The position numbers and the translations under genes are program-made. This document shows, one piece after another, positions 52,048-60,547 of a DNA stretch of 64,000 nucleotides (position 1 is its first letter; each line of letters begins with the position of its first letter). The notes beneath the pieces were generated by a model that was not told where the DNA came from, ran no database searches, and saw only the letters and a program-made list of their open reading frames with translations. This stretch comes from Nocardioides sp. Soil805 (GTDB lineage Bacteria; Actinomycetota; Actinomycetes; Propionibacteriales; Nocardioidaceae): NCBI RefSeq assembly GCF_001429625.1, contig NZ_LMSU01000001.1, positions 1,920,003 through 1,984,002 on the forward strand. The letters are read 5' to 3'.

Positions 52048-54171
52048 TCAGGCCTGGGTGCCCAGCGCCACGGGCAGCACCGCGGTGGCCCCGGCATCGC
52101 GGAGCGCGACGGCGGCGACCGTGAGGGTCCAGCCGGTGACCACGAGGTCGTCGACCAGCAGGACGGGACCGGCCGGGACGTCGGCGCGCAGCTCGTAGCG
52201 CCGCGTCACCGCCGCGACCCGCTGGGCGGAGTTGGTGGCACCCCGCCCCGGGGCCACCGACGGGTCGACGATCGCCCACGTGCCGACCACGGGCAGCTGC
52301 ATCACCCGGGCGAGCCCGGCGGCGAGGTCGGCGACCAGCTGGGGGCGGGTGGCGGACTCGACGTGCACGATCGCGACCGGCCGCTCGGCCCACTCGCCCG
52401 ACCAGTCCTTCATCACCGTCATCAGCCCCTGGGCGAGCGACGGCGGAACTCCGCCGTCGGGGACGCCCTCGGCGAAGAGCTCGCGCAGGGCCTGCCCGTG
52501 CCCGAGGTCGGTGAGCCGGGCGATCGCCCGGCCCTCGCCCGCTCCGGCACCGATCTTGCCCTTGAGGCCTCCGAGCCCCAGGTTGGCGAGGGCGGTGGGC
52601 CACATCTTGCGGGGCTCGACCGCCACACCGGGGCGGGACAGGCGGGCGCTGGCGGACGCCACCGCCTCCTCGGACACGGCGGTGGCCAGCGAGAGACCGC
52701 CGCAGTTGTCGCAGCGGCCGCAGTCGACGGCCTCGGGGTCGTCGAGCTGCTCGCGCAGGTAGCGCATCCGGCACTCGTCGCTGTCGAGGTAGGCCAGCAT
52801 CGCGGCCTGCTCGCGCTCGCGGGCCTCGCGGACGCGGTCGTAGCGCTCGGCGTCGTAGACCCACTCGCGACCCGTCGCCTCCCACCCGCCCTGGACGCGG
52901 CGGACGGCGCCGTCGACGTCGAGCACCTTGAGCATCGCCTCGAGCCGGTTGCGACCCAGCTCGACGTACGTCTCCAAGGTGGCGGTGGACAGCGGCCGGT
53001 CGGAGCGGGCGAGCACGTCGATGGTCTGCCGGACCAGCTGCTCGGGCGGGAAGGAGAGCCCGGCGAAGTAGGCCCAGATGTCGCGGTCCTCGAGCTGCGG
53101 CAGCAGCACCACGCTCGCCTCGGACGTGCCACGCCCGGCGCGGCCGACCTGCTGGTAGTAGGCGACCGGGGACTGCGGGGCGCCGAGGTTGATGACGAAG
53201 CCGAGCGAGGCGTCGAAGCCCATGCCCAGTGCCGAGGTGGCGATCAGCGCCTTGACCCGCCCGGCGACCAGGTCGGCCTCCAGGGCCTGCCGCTCGGTGG
53301 GGTCGGTCTGCCCGGAGTAGGCGGCGACCTCGTGGCCGCGCTCGCGCAGGTAGGCCGCGACCTCCTGGGTGGCGGCGACGGTGAGGCAGTAGACGATGCC
53401 CGAGCCGGGCTGCTCGGAGAGGTGGTCGGCCAGCCAGGCGAGGCGTTGCTCGGCGGTGCGCAGGCGCAGCACCCCCAGGCGCAGGGACTCGCGGTCGAGG
53501 GAGCCGCGCAGCACGAGGACACCGGAACGCTCGTCGGCAGCGGGGTCGAGCCCCCCGCCGAGCTGCTCGGCGACGTCGGCGGTCACCCGGGCGTTGGCCG
53601 TGGCGGTCGTGGCGAGCACGGGGATCCCCTCGGGCAGGTCGCCGAGGAGGGTGCGGATCCGGCGGTAGTCGGGTCGGAAGTCGTGGCCCCAGTCGGAGAT
53701 GCAGTGCGCCTCGTCGACCACCAGCAGGCCCGAGGTGGCCGCCAGCCGGGGCAGCACCTCGTCGCGGAAGCCGGGGTTGTTGAGCCGCTCGGGGCTCACC
53801 AGCAGCACGTCGACCTCCCCGGCGTTGATCGCGTCGTTGATCGGCTGCCACTGCTCGATGTTGGTGGAGTTGATGGTCACCGCCCGGATGCCGGCGCGCT
53901 CGGCGGCCTCGATCTGGTTGCGCATCAGGGCGAGCAGCGGGGAGACGATCACCGTCGGCCCGGCCCCGTGGGCGCGCAGCAGCAGGGTCGCCACGAAGTA
54001 GACCGCCGACTTGCCCCACCCGGTGCGCTGCACGACGAGCGCCCGGCGCCGGTCGACCGCGAGGGCCTCGATGGCCGACCACTGGTCCTCGCGCAGCACC
54101 GCGTCGTCGCGACCCACCAAGGCCTGGAGGTGGCGCTCGGCCTCGGCACGGACGTCGGTGGCGGTGGTCAT
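52048..54171 (-). CDS. RecQ-type helicase fused to a phosphoribosyltransferase domain
   Basis: A 707-residue fusion. The helicase has VVQRTGWGKSAVYF (Walker A, about 46-59), LLVVDEAHCISDWGHDFRPDY (motif II and RecQ phrase), LATTATAN, IATSALGMGFD and YQQVGRAGRG. The RecQ zinc cluster appears as ECRMRYLREQL..DCGRCDNC. The last about 150 residues end with GPVLLVDDLVVTGWTLTVAAVALRDAGA, the PRPP-binding signature of type I phosphoribosyltransferases such as ComF. Similar fusions are known in Actinobacteria; the role of the second domain is unknown. ATG at 54171 follows TAGACA by 7 bases. Confidence 0.9.
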   Translation of the reverse strand: MTTATDVRAEAERHLQALVGRDDAVLREDQWSAIEALAVDRRRALVVQRTGWGKSAVYFVATLLLRAHGAGPTVIVSPLLALMRNQIEAAERAGIRAVTINSTNIEQWQPINDAINAGEVDVLLVSPERLNNPGFRDEVLPRLAATSGLLVVDEAHCISDWGHDFRPDYRRIRTLLGDLPEGIPVLATTATANARVTADVAEQLGGGLDPAADERSGVLVLRGSLDRESLRLGVLRLRTAEQRLAWLADHLSEQPGSGIVYCLTVAATQEVAAYLRERGHEVAAYSGQTDPTERQALEADLVAGRVKALIATSALGMGFDASLGFVINLGAPQSPVAYYQQVGRAGRGTSEASVVLLPQLEDRDIWAYFAGLSFPPEQLVRQTIDVLARSDRPLSTATLETYVELGRNRLEAMLKVLDVDGAVRRVQGGWEATGREWVYDAERYDRVREAREREQAAMLAYLDSDECRMRYLREQLDDPEAVDCGRCDNCGGLSLATAVSEEAVASASARLSRPGVAVEPRKMWPTALANLGLGGLKGKIGAGAGEGRAIARLTDLGHGQALRELFAEGVPDGGVPPSLAQGLMTVMKDWSGEWAERPVAIVHVESATRPQLVADLAAGLARVMQLPVVGTWAIVDPSVAPGRGATNSAQRVAAVTRRYELRADVPAGPVLLVDDLVVTGWTLTVAAVALRDAGATAVLPVALGTQA

Positions 54172-54204
54172 GGCCCCATGTCTAACAGGGCGTGCCGACA
54201 GCGC

Positions 54205-54987
54205 TCAGCCCGCGTCGACGAAGGCCTCGCCGGTCAGGACGGGTACGACGTCGCTGGCGTCGAGCTCGGCGGCCACGACGACGTCGTCGCCGAACCCCGC
54301 GGCCGCGAGCTCGCGCCCGCCGGCGCAGTCGTGGAGGTCGCCGGGCAGCCGGGCCCCGGCACGGGCGTGCGCGGCCGCCCGCGCCTCGGGACTGAGGTCG
54401 CTCACGCCCCGCTCGAGCAGGCCCGCCAGGATCGCGCCCGCGCCCCAGAGGTCCTCCACGCAGGGGCGCAGGGTGCCGTCCGGCCACCGCTCCCCGGCCG
54501 GTACGACGACGCAGGTCGCGCCGTCGCGCACCAGCGGTGCGAGGTACGCGGCGACCGCAGAGGCGTTGCGCAGCGACCCGGCGACGACGCGGGCGCCGGT
54601 CCCCGCGAGGGCCCGGGTGATGGTCGAGCCGTTGGGCGAGGGCAGCACGATCCGCTCGACCCCGGAGACCGCGGCCATCGCCGCCGGCGACAGGCTCACC
54701 TGCCCGGCCTGCTCGCGGGCCTCGAGACGACCGACCGCCAGCAGCGCGTCGCGGGACGCGGCGTACGCCCGGGCGCTCTCGTCGCGCCACCGGTAGGGCA
54801 GGACCGCGATCCCGCGCCCCACCGCGACCGTCACGGTGGTGGTGAACGACAGCACGTCGACGACGACCGCGATGTCGGCCGGGACCAGGGCCGCGCCCAC
54901 GGGGCCCCACTCGCAGCGGACGGCGTACGCACCCTGGTCGTGCCCCGGCTTGATCACCGGCCCATTCAACTCCGTCCCCGGCCCCAC
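54205..54987 (-). CDS. ComB-like 2-phosphosulfolactate phosphatase family protein
   Basis: About 260 residues of the ComB family. Conserved phrases are VVVDVLSFTTTVTVAVGRG, VLPSPNGSTITRAL, GSLRNASAVAAYL and VVVPAGERWPDGTLRPCVEDLWGAGAI. In methanogens ComB removes phosphate from 2-phosphosulfolactate in coenzyme M synthesis; in Actinobacteria the substrate is unknown. The start is uncertain: GTG 54987 lies only 3 bases after TAGGGG, and GTG 54957 (VIKPGHDQG) may be the real one. It is divergent from the gene at 55008. Confidence 0.78.
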   Translation of the reverse strand: MGPGTELNGPVIKPGHDQGAYAVRCEWGPVGAALVPADIAVVVDVLSFTTTVTVAVGRGIAVLPYRWRDESARAYAASRDALLAVGRLEAREQAGQVSLSPAAMAAVSGVERIVLPSPNGSTITRALAGTGARVVAGSLRNASAVAAYLAPLVRDGATCVVVPAGERWPDGTLRPCVEDLWGAGAILAGLLERGVSDLSPEARAAAHARAGARLPGDLHDCAGGRELAAAGFGDDVVVAAELDASDVVPVLTGEAFVDAG

Positions 54988-55007
54988 CGGCCCCTAGGGT
55001 GGGCGCC
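54988..55007. promoter_or_regulatory. Shared bidirectional -10 region
   Basis: CCCCTAGGGT (54991-55000) is nearly palindromic. Read on the plus strand, TAGGGT (54995-55000) ends 7 bases before GTG 55008. Read on the minus strand, TAGGGG (54991-54996) precedes the ComB-like gene. The two -10 boxes thus overlap by two bases. Confidence 0.45.
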
Positions 55008-55520
55008 GTGACGACCGAGCTCGGGACCCGGCTGGGACGACGGAACACGCTGGCGTGGGCGATGGTGGCCGGGGCAGTGGTCCTCGCCGTCCCCACGGCC
55101 CGGGCCGTCCGGTCCGCGAATGACGGGCCCACGAGCCTCGGCGCGTGGGCCGTCGTGGTGACCATGACTCTCTTCTTCGTGCTGGGACCGCTCCTGCTCG
55201 CCCGGGGACTTTTCCGCATCCGCGTGTTCGTCGACGAGGCGGCGCTGACCCGCACGTACGGCGACCGGGTGGTCCACCGGCTGGAGTTCTCGCGGGTGAC
55301 CCGGGTCCGGGTGCGGCGCGAGGCCTACTTCCTCACGATCACCCTGTGGGGCGACGACCCGCAGGGCCGGTCCCTGGTGTTCCCCGTGTCCAAGGCCTAC
55401 GTCAGCGACCTCGAGCCGCTCGCGCGTCGCCTGGACGCCGAGCTCGTCCGGCGACCGGACCTGTTCGTCGACGAGGCCGAGCGGCGACGCTGGGCCGACG
55501 TCAGGAGTGGTGGTCGCTGA
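55008..55520 (+). CDS. Membrane protein with PH-like C-terminal domain
   Basis: About 170 residues. Two membrane helices (LAWAMVAGAVVLAVPTA, WAVVVTMTLFFVLGPLLLA) are followed by a soluble domain (IRVFVDEAALTRTYGDRVVHRLEFSRVTRVRVRREAYFLTITLWG) whose strands resemble the bacterial PH-like domains of DUF-type membrane proteins. Family not firmly recognised. GTG at 55008 follows TAGGGT by 7 bases. Its last 20 bases overlap the 3' end of the convergent universal stress protein gene. Confidence 0.68.
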   Translation: MTTELGTRLGRRNTLAWAMVAGAVVLAVPTARAVRSANDGPTSLGAWAVVVTMTLFFVLGPLLLARGLFRIRVFVDEAALTRTYGDRVVHRLEFSRVTRVRVRREAYFLTITLWGDDPQGRSLVFPVSKAYVSDLEPLARRLDAELVRRPDLFVDEAERRRWADVRSGGR

Positions 55521-55962
55521 TCGGCACCACGACGACCGGGCACGGCGAGTGTCGCACCACCTGGTCCGCGGTCGAGCCCGTCAGCAGCCCGCGGAAGCCG
55601 CCCGCACCGCGCCGGCCGACGACCAGCATCTCGGCGCCCTTCGCGGCGTCGAGGAGCTTGGCCGAGGACTGGCCGTGGGCCGCGTGCAGCTCGACGGTGC
55701 AGTCCTGGGGCAGGTGCAGCGCCTCCACGTCGCGGCCGAGCTGCTCGAGCACGGCCCGCTCGAAGTCCTCCGAGGGCGGGACGTAGCCCGGCGCCATGGA
55801 CGCGGGACGGGGTGCGTTCGTCAGGCTCCACGCACGCAGCACGTGCAGGCAGATGCCGAGCCGGGCGGCGTGCCCGGCCGCCCACACGACCGCCTCGCTG
55901 GAGGCCTTCGACCCGTCGTGGCCCACCAGGATCCCGCCGTCGATCATCTCCGCTGTCCGCAT
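55501..55962 (-). CDS. Universal stress protein
   Basis: A 153-residue single-domain USP. ILVGHDGSKASSEAVVWAAGHA is the N-terminal strand and helix, and LVVGRRGAGGFRGLLTGSTADQVVRHSPCPVVVVP is the ATP-binding signature (G-2x-G-9x-G-S/T), so ATP binding is likely. Such proteins respond to stress and dormancy. The start is ATG 55962, because TACGCT (55969-55974) ends 6 bases upstream; a longer frame to 56043 exists. Confidence 0.9.
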   Translation of the reverse strand: MRTAEMIDGGILVGHDGSKASSEAVVWAAGHAARLGICLHVLRAWSLTNAPRPASMAPGYVPPSEDFERAVLEQLGRDVEALHLPQDCTVELHAAHGQSSAKLLDAAKGAEMLVVGRRGAGGFRGLLTGSTADQVVRHSPCPVVVVPISDHHS

Positions 55963-56154
55963 GGAGCGAGCGTAGACGCGGAGGTCGTCCCACGGCATCG
56001 TCCCGCGCGGCTGAGACGCGCGACGTATCAGGACGAGGTCCACGATCTCGTGACCTTCGAGCCGGCGCCGCGACGTCGTTCGTCGCCGGGCGGGACTTCG
56101 CGACCTGGCGCCGCGAGCACGGCTCCCCCCGCATGGCGGAGGGAGCCGCCTGGC

Positions 56155-58113
56155 TCACCAGATGCGGACGCGCTGCTCCGGCTCGACCCACAGGGCGTCG
56201 TCGGTCGAGGTCTCGAAGACCTCGTGGAACTCGTCGAGGTTGCGCACGATGTTGGCGCGGAACTCCGGCGGCGAGTGCGGGTCGATGGTGAGGTACTGCT
56301 GCTCCTGCTCCTTGCGCCGCTTGGTGCGCCAGCAGTAGGCCCAGTTGAGGAACACCTTCCGGCGGTCCTCCACCGAGGCCTCGCCGCCCTCGGCGATGAC
56401 GAACGCCTTGTGGCCGATGGTCAGGCCGCCCAGGTCTCCGATGTTCTCGCCGACGGTCAGCGCACCGTTGACCTTCTCGCCGGGCAGGGCGCGCGGCTCG
56501 AAGCCGTCGTACTGCTCGATGAGGGCCTTCGACTTCACCTCGAAGGCGGCCTTGTCGTCAGCGGTCCACCAGTCGTTGAGGTTGCCGGCGCCGTCGTACT
56601 GCGCGCCCTGGTCGTCGAAGCCGTGGCCGATCTCGTGACCGATGACCGCGCCGATGCCGCCGTAGTTCTCCGCGGGGTGGGCGTCGGGGCTGAAGAACGG
56701 CTTCTGCAGGATGCCCGCCGGGAAGCAGATCTCGTTGGTGCCGGGGTTGTAGTAGGCGTTGACCGTCTGCGGCAGCATGAACCACTCGTCGCGGTCGACC
56801 GGCGAGCCGATCTTGGCCAGCTCGCGGTCCGTCTCGTACGCCGCGGAGGCGGCGACGTTGCCCATCAGGTCGCCCGGGGTGACCCGCAGGTTGCTGTAGT
56901 CGCGGAACTTCTCCGGGTAGCCGATCTTGGGCCGGAAGGTGTCGAGCTTGTCGTAGGCCCGCTGCTTGGTCTCCTCGGTCATCCAGTCCAGCGCCTCGAT
57001 GGAGACGCGGTAGGCCTGGAGGAGGTTGGCGACCAGGTCGTCCATCATCGCCTTGGACTCCGGCGGGAAGTGCCGCTCGACGTAGACCTTGCCGACGGCC
57101 TCGCCGATCGCGCCCTCGACCAGCGCGACGCCGCGCTTCCAGCGCTCGCGCAGCTCGGGCGTGCCGTTGAGGGTGCGGCCGTAGAAGTCGAAGTTGGTCT
57201 GCACGAAGTCGTCGGGGAGGTACGGCGCGGCGGAGCGCAGCACGTGGAACAGCAGCCACGGGCGCCACTGCTCGATGTCGACCTCCTCGAGCACCGTGGA
57301 GAGGTGCGCGAGGTAGGACGGCTGCCGCACGCAGGTCTCGGCGATCGTCTCGGCGCTGCCGCCGAGGTTGGTGGCGTAGGCCTCCCAGTCGAAGGCCGGC
57401 GCGAGCGCCTTGAGCTCCTCGAGCGTCGTCAGGTTGTAGGTCTTCTGGACGTCGCGGGTCTCCGCGCGCTCCCAGTGGCCCTTCGCCAGGCGGGTGTCGA
57501 GGTCGAGGACCGTCCGCGCCGCCGCGGCCGGGTCGCCCAGCCACGAGGTCGCGGCGCCGCCGAGCTCGAGCAGCCGCGTCAGGTAGGCGACGTACGCCTC
57601 GCGGACCTCGGCGAACTTGTCCTCGCGGTAGTAGCTCTCGTCCGGCAGCCCGAGGCCGCCCTGGGTGATGTGGAACAGGTAGCGGTCGGAGTTGCGGTCG
57701 TCGGTGTCGATGTAGGACCCGAACAGCCCGGCGCCGCCGATCCGCTCGAACTCGCCGAGGAAGGCCGCGAGGTCGCGCACGTCGCGCAGGCCCTCGACCG
57801 CGTTGACGAGCGGCTGGATCGGGCGGGTGCCGAGCCGGTCGATCGCCTCCTCGTCCATGAAGGAGGCGAAGAGGTCGCCGATCTTGCGCGCGTCCTCGTC
57901 GAGCTCATCGGCGGGTGTCTCGGCCAGCGACGTGATGATGTCGCGCACCTGCTGCTCGGCGACGTCGGCGAGCTGGACGAAGGGTCCCCAGCTCGAGCGG
58001 TCGCTGGGGATCTCGGTCTCGTCGAGCCAGCGCCCGTTGACGTGGCCGAACAGGTCGTCCTGGGGACGGATGTCAGGGTTCATGCCCGGGCGGGCGTCGT
58101 CGAGGATGCTCAC
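56155..58113 (-). CDS. M13 (neprilysin/PepO) family zinc metallopeptidase
   Basis: A 652-residue cytosolic endopeptidase. The zinc site is VIGHEIGHGFDDQG (HExxH), the third ligand is in GENIGDLGGL, and NAYYNPGTNEICFPAGILQ is the substrate-cleft NAYY motif. The C-terminus ends with the typical RVRIW. No signal peptide or membrane anchor is seen. It would degrade peptides up to a few kilodaltons. GTG at 58113 follows TAGTGT (58121-58126) by 7 bases; a start at 58137 is less likely. Confidence 0.93.
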   Translation of the reverse strand: MSILDDARPGMNPDIRPQDDLFGHVNGRWLDETEIPSDRSSWGPFVQLADVAEQQVRDIITSLAETPADELDEDARKIGDLFASFMDEEAIDRLGTRPIQPLVNAVEGLRDVRDLAAFLGEFERIGGAGLFGSYIDTDDRNSDRYLFHITQGGLGLPDESYYREDKFAEVREAYVAYLTRLLELGGAATSWLGDPAAAARTVLDLDTRLAKGHWERAETRDVQKTYNLTTLEELKALAPAFDWEAYATNLGGSAETIAETCVRQPSYLAHLSTVLEEVDIEQWRPWLLFHVLRSAAPYLPDDFVQTNFDFYGRTLNGTPELRERWKRGVALVEGAIGEAVGKVYVERHFPPESKAMMDDLVANLLQAYRVSIEALDWMTEETKQRAYDKLDTFRPKIGYPEKFRDYSNLRVTPGDLMGNVAASAAYETDRELAKIGSPVDRDEWFMLPQTVNAYYNPGTNEICFPAGILQKPFFSPDAHPAENYGGIGAVIGHEIGHGFDDQGAQYDGAGNLNDWWTADDKAAFEVKSKALIEQYDGFEPRALPGEKVNGALTVGENIGDLGGLTIGHKAFVIAEGGEASVEDRRKVFLNWAYCWRTKRRKEQEQQYLTIDPHSPPEFRANIVRNLDEFHEVFETSTDDALWVEPEQRVRIW

Positions 58114-58169
58114 GGGCCCGACACTAACCGGCCCCACCCACAGCGGTCAGCCCAGCCGGGTCGGGCGGG

Positions 58170-59138
58170 TCAGCGCAGCCGCACGACGCTCTTGCCCAGG
58201 GTGCGCCGCTCGTCCATGTCGACCAGGGCCCGGCCGAAGCCCTCGAGGTCGTACGTCGCGCCGATCGGCGGCCTGACCACGCCGCTCTCGATCATCGGGA
58301 CGAGCTCGGCCCACTGCTGCTGCATGAAGTCCTGCCGGGTCATCGCGTAGGCGCCCCAGCCGACGCCGCGGACGTCGATGTTGTTGAGCAGCAGCCGGTT
58401 GACCTTGACCTCCGGGATGCCCTGCCCGGCGGCGAAGCCGACCACCAGCAGCCGGCCCTGCTCGGCCAGGCAGCGCAGCGAGTCGGTGAAGAGGTCCCCG
58501 CCGACGACGTCGAGGACGATGTCGACCCCGCGGCCGCCGGTCAGCTGCTTGACCCGGTCCCGGAAACCGTCCACCAGCACGGCCTCGTCGGCCCCGGCGG
58601 CGCGGGCGACCGCGGCCTTCTCCTCGGTGCTGACGACGGCGATGGTGCGGGCGCCGTACCCCTTCGCGACCTGGAGGGTCGCGGTGCCGACCCCGCCCGC
58701 GGCCCCGTGCACGAGCACGGTGTCGCCCTCGCGGATCCCGCCGCGGTCCTTGAGCGCGAACTGCGCGGTCAGGTAGTTGAGCGGCAGCGCCGCGCCTTCG
58801 TCGTACGACGCGACGTCGGGCAGCGGGAAGGTCCAGGCCTTCGGGGAGGCGACCCGCTCGGCGGCGTTGCCCCAGCCCGCGACGCCGGCCACCCGCTGGC
58901 CGACGACGAGGTCGCTGCTGCCGGGGTCGAGCACCTCGCCGGCGAAGTCGACGCCGAGGTTGAACGGCGGTTCGGGCTTCATCTGGTACTCGCCGCGGCT
59001 CAGCAGCAGGTCGGGGAAGGCGACCCCGACGCTGTGCACCTCGACGAGCACGTCGTCGGGGCCGGGCGTGGGCTCGGGGACGTCGTTGACGACGACGTCG
59101 AGGGGACCGGTGAGGGTGACGACCTGGGCAGCGCGCAT
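58170..59138 (-). CDS. NADPH:quinone oxidoreductase, MDR family
   Basis: A 322-residue zinc-free medium-chain reductase. VGVAFPDLLLSRGEYQMKPEPPFNLGVDFAGEVL is the substrate-domain phrase, and VLVHGAAGGVGTATLQVAKGYGARTIAV is the NADPH-binding loop. It is similar in fold to the gene at 3084-4052 but belongs to a different subgroup (QorA/ZADH2-like). ATG at 59138 follows TAGCCT (59146-59151) by 7 bases. Confidence 0.87.
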   Translation of the reverse strand: MRAAQVVTLTGPLDVVVNDVPEPTPGPDDVLVEVHSVGVAFPDLLLSRGEYQMKPEPPFNLGVDFAGEVLDPGSSDLVVGQRVAGVAGWGNAAERVASPKAWTFPLPDVASYDEGAALPLNYLTAQFALKDRGGIREGDTVLVHGAAGGVGTATLQVAKGYGARTIAVVSTEEKAAVARAAGADEAVLVDGFRDRVKQLTGGRGVDIVLDVVGGDLFTDSLRCLAEQGRLLVVGFAAGQGIPEVKVNRLLLNNIDVRGVGWGAYAMTRQDFMQQQWAELVPMIESGVVRPPIGATYDLEGFGRALVDMDERRTLGKSVVRLR

Positions 59139-59160
59139 GCCGTGCAGGCTAGCGACCGCC

Positions 59161-60393
59161 CTAGTCCGGATCGACGATCGCGTTCATCTCGAAGTGCATG
59201 GGATCGGTGTAGCCCCAGTCCCCGCCCCACGCGAAGCCCCACTTCTTGAAGATGTCGACGACGTCGCGGTCGATCTCCCCGACGGTGCCGCGCTGGTTGC
59301 CCGGCACGTTGACGTCGAAGGCGATGCCGAAGGAGTGCAGGGACAGCTGCTGGGTGCCGGCGATGAAGCGCGGGTAGAAGCACCCGGCGTACTCGTCGAC
59401 GTGGATCTCGTCGGCGAGCCCGCGCTGCTGGACCTCGAGGAGCGCGGCCCGCAGCTGGGGGAAGACCACCCGGTGGCAGGTCATGGACCCGAGGATCGGC
59501 ACCGGCTCGGTGCGGATGTTGGCGCCGACCCACGACTGGTCCGGCGCGATCCGCCCGCCCCCGAGCACGGTGTAGCGGAACGTGCCGACGGCGTCGGCGA
59601 CCGAGCCACCGGTCAGCACCGCGGTCTGCGTGGCGCCGGGGTCGAGGTTGGGGCCCAGGATCGTGACGGAGGCCTCGTCCCCGACGAGGTCGACGAGGTC
59701 CTTGCGCACGTCGCGGGGCGAGTGGATGCCGGTGTAGACGAGCAGGGCGTTGCCGGACTCGATGCCGAGCTCCTCGCCCCACTTCTCGTTGACCACCGCG
59801 TCGACCTGCGGCACCTGCGGGGCGTAGGCGCCGATGTGGACGCGCTCGGCGTCCTTGTCGTTGCCGAGCTTGAGGTAGCCGTCGGCGTCCTGCAGCCGGC
59901 GTCCGAGCGCCTTGTCGATGGCCAGCTCGCCGCCGGCCACGCGGTCCCAGACCTCCTGCAGCTCCGCGCTCACGTACGGCGTGTAGTTGCGGTACGTCGC
60001 CGGGTCGACCGCGGCGACGGTGATGACGCCGTTCTGCACGCCGAAGTCACCGAGCGAGATCCGCTCCACTCGCTGCACGCGGCGGTTGCCCTCGATCCGC
60101 TCGACCAGCGCGTCGCTCAGCGGCTGCTGGGAGTAGATGCGCAGGTCGGGGCCGACCAGCGTGCCGGTCCGCCTCCCGGGCGGGTCGACGGAGTGCTCGG
60201 GGTCGGCGACCGGGGCGGCGGTGGAGCCGTCGCCACCGCCGGCGGAGGGCTGCGACGGCCGGTCGGTCGCCGACGGCGCCGGAGCGGGCTCGTCGGCCTC
60301 GTCGGCCGCGTCACCACCGCTGCACCCCGTGGTCAGGGCGAGGCCGAGCGCAGCGGCCACCGCCGCGGCGCGCACACGACCCGTTCGCAACAT
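59161..60393 (-). CDS. Lipoprotein with M15-type D-Ala-D-Ala carboxypeptidase domain
   Basis: A 410-residue exported lipoprotein. A signal peptide ends with the lipobox ALTTGC (Cys24), followed by a 60-residue Ser/Pro/Gly/Ala linker. The central part (about 80-240) has two alpha/beta units of unknown kind. The C-terminal peptidase has SLHSFGIAFDVN (His and Asp zinc ligands) and GDWGYTDPMHFE (third ligand and base region), matching the VanY/M15 fold that trims peptidoglycan stem peptides. GGGAGGGGGAG precedes ATG 60393, a normal leader. Confidence 0.85.
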   Translation of the reverse strand: MLRTGRVRAAAVAAALGLALTTGCSGGDAADEADEPAPAPSATDRPSQPSAGGGDGSTAAPVADPEHSVDPPGRRTGTLVGPDLRIYSQQPLSDALVERIEGNRRVQRVERISLGDFGVQNGVITVAAVDPATYRNYTPYVSAELQEVWDRVAGGELAIDKALGRRLQDADGYLKLGNDKDAERVHIGAYAPQVPQVDAVVNEKWGEELGIESGNALLVYTGIHSPRDVRKDLVDLVGDEASVTILGPNLDPGATQTAVLTGGSVADAVGTFRYTVLGGGRIAPDQSWVGANIRTEPVPILGSMTCHRVVFPQLRAALLEVQQRGLADEIHVDEYAGCFYPRFIAGTQQLSLHSFGIAFDVNVPGNQRGTVGEIDRDVVDIFKKWGFAWGGDWGYTDPMHFEMNAIVDPD

Positions 60394-60547
60394 CGCTCCC
60401 CCTCCCGTCCCCAAGCCTAGGCACCCCGCCCGGGAAAGGCCGTCCGGGGAGGAGATTCCGTATGCTGTGCGGCGGCAGACACGGGGGGATCCGCGGGCGC
60501 GGGCCTCCCCCGTCGCCCCGACGTCCTCCACCGAAAGGCTCCCTCCC
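60394..60547. promoter_or_regulatory. Divergent promoter region with leader hairpin before the epimerase
   Basis: This 154-base gap separates the carboxypeptidase and epimerase genes. On the plus strand TATGCT (60461-60466) is a -10 candidate, about 75 bases before ATG 60548. A GC-rich hairpin between ACGGGGG (60481-60487) and CCCCCGT (60506-60512) lies in the predicted leader. AAAGG (60534-60538) is a ribosome-binding candidate. Confidence 0.4.

Noticed and set aside
55507..58350. Long open frame on the plus strand opposite the M13 peptidase
   Set aside because: Antisense shadow of the well-supported M13 gene; low-complexity Arg/Gly/Val/Glu translation.
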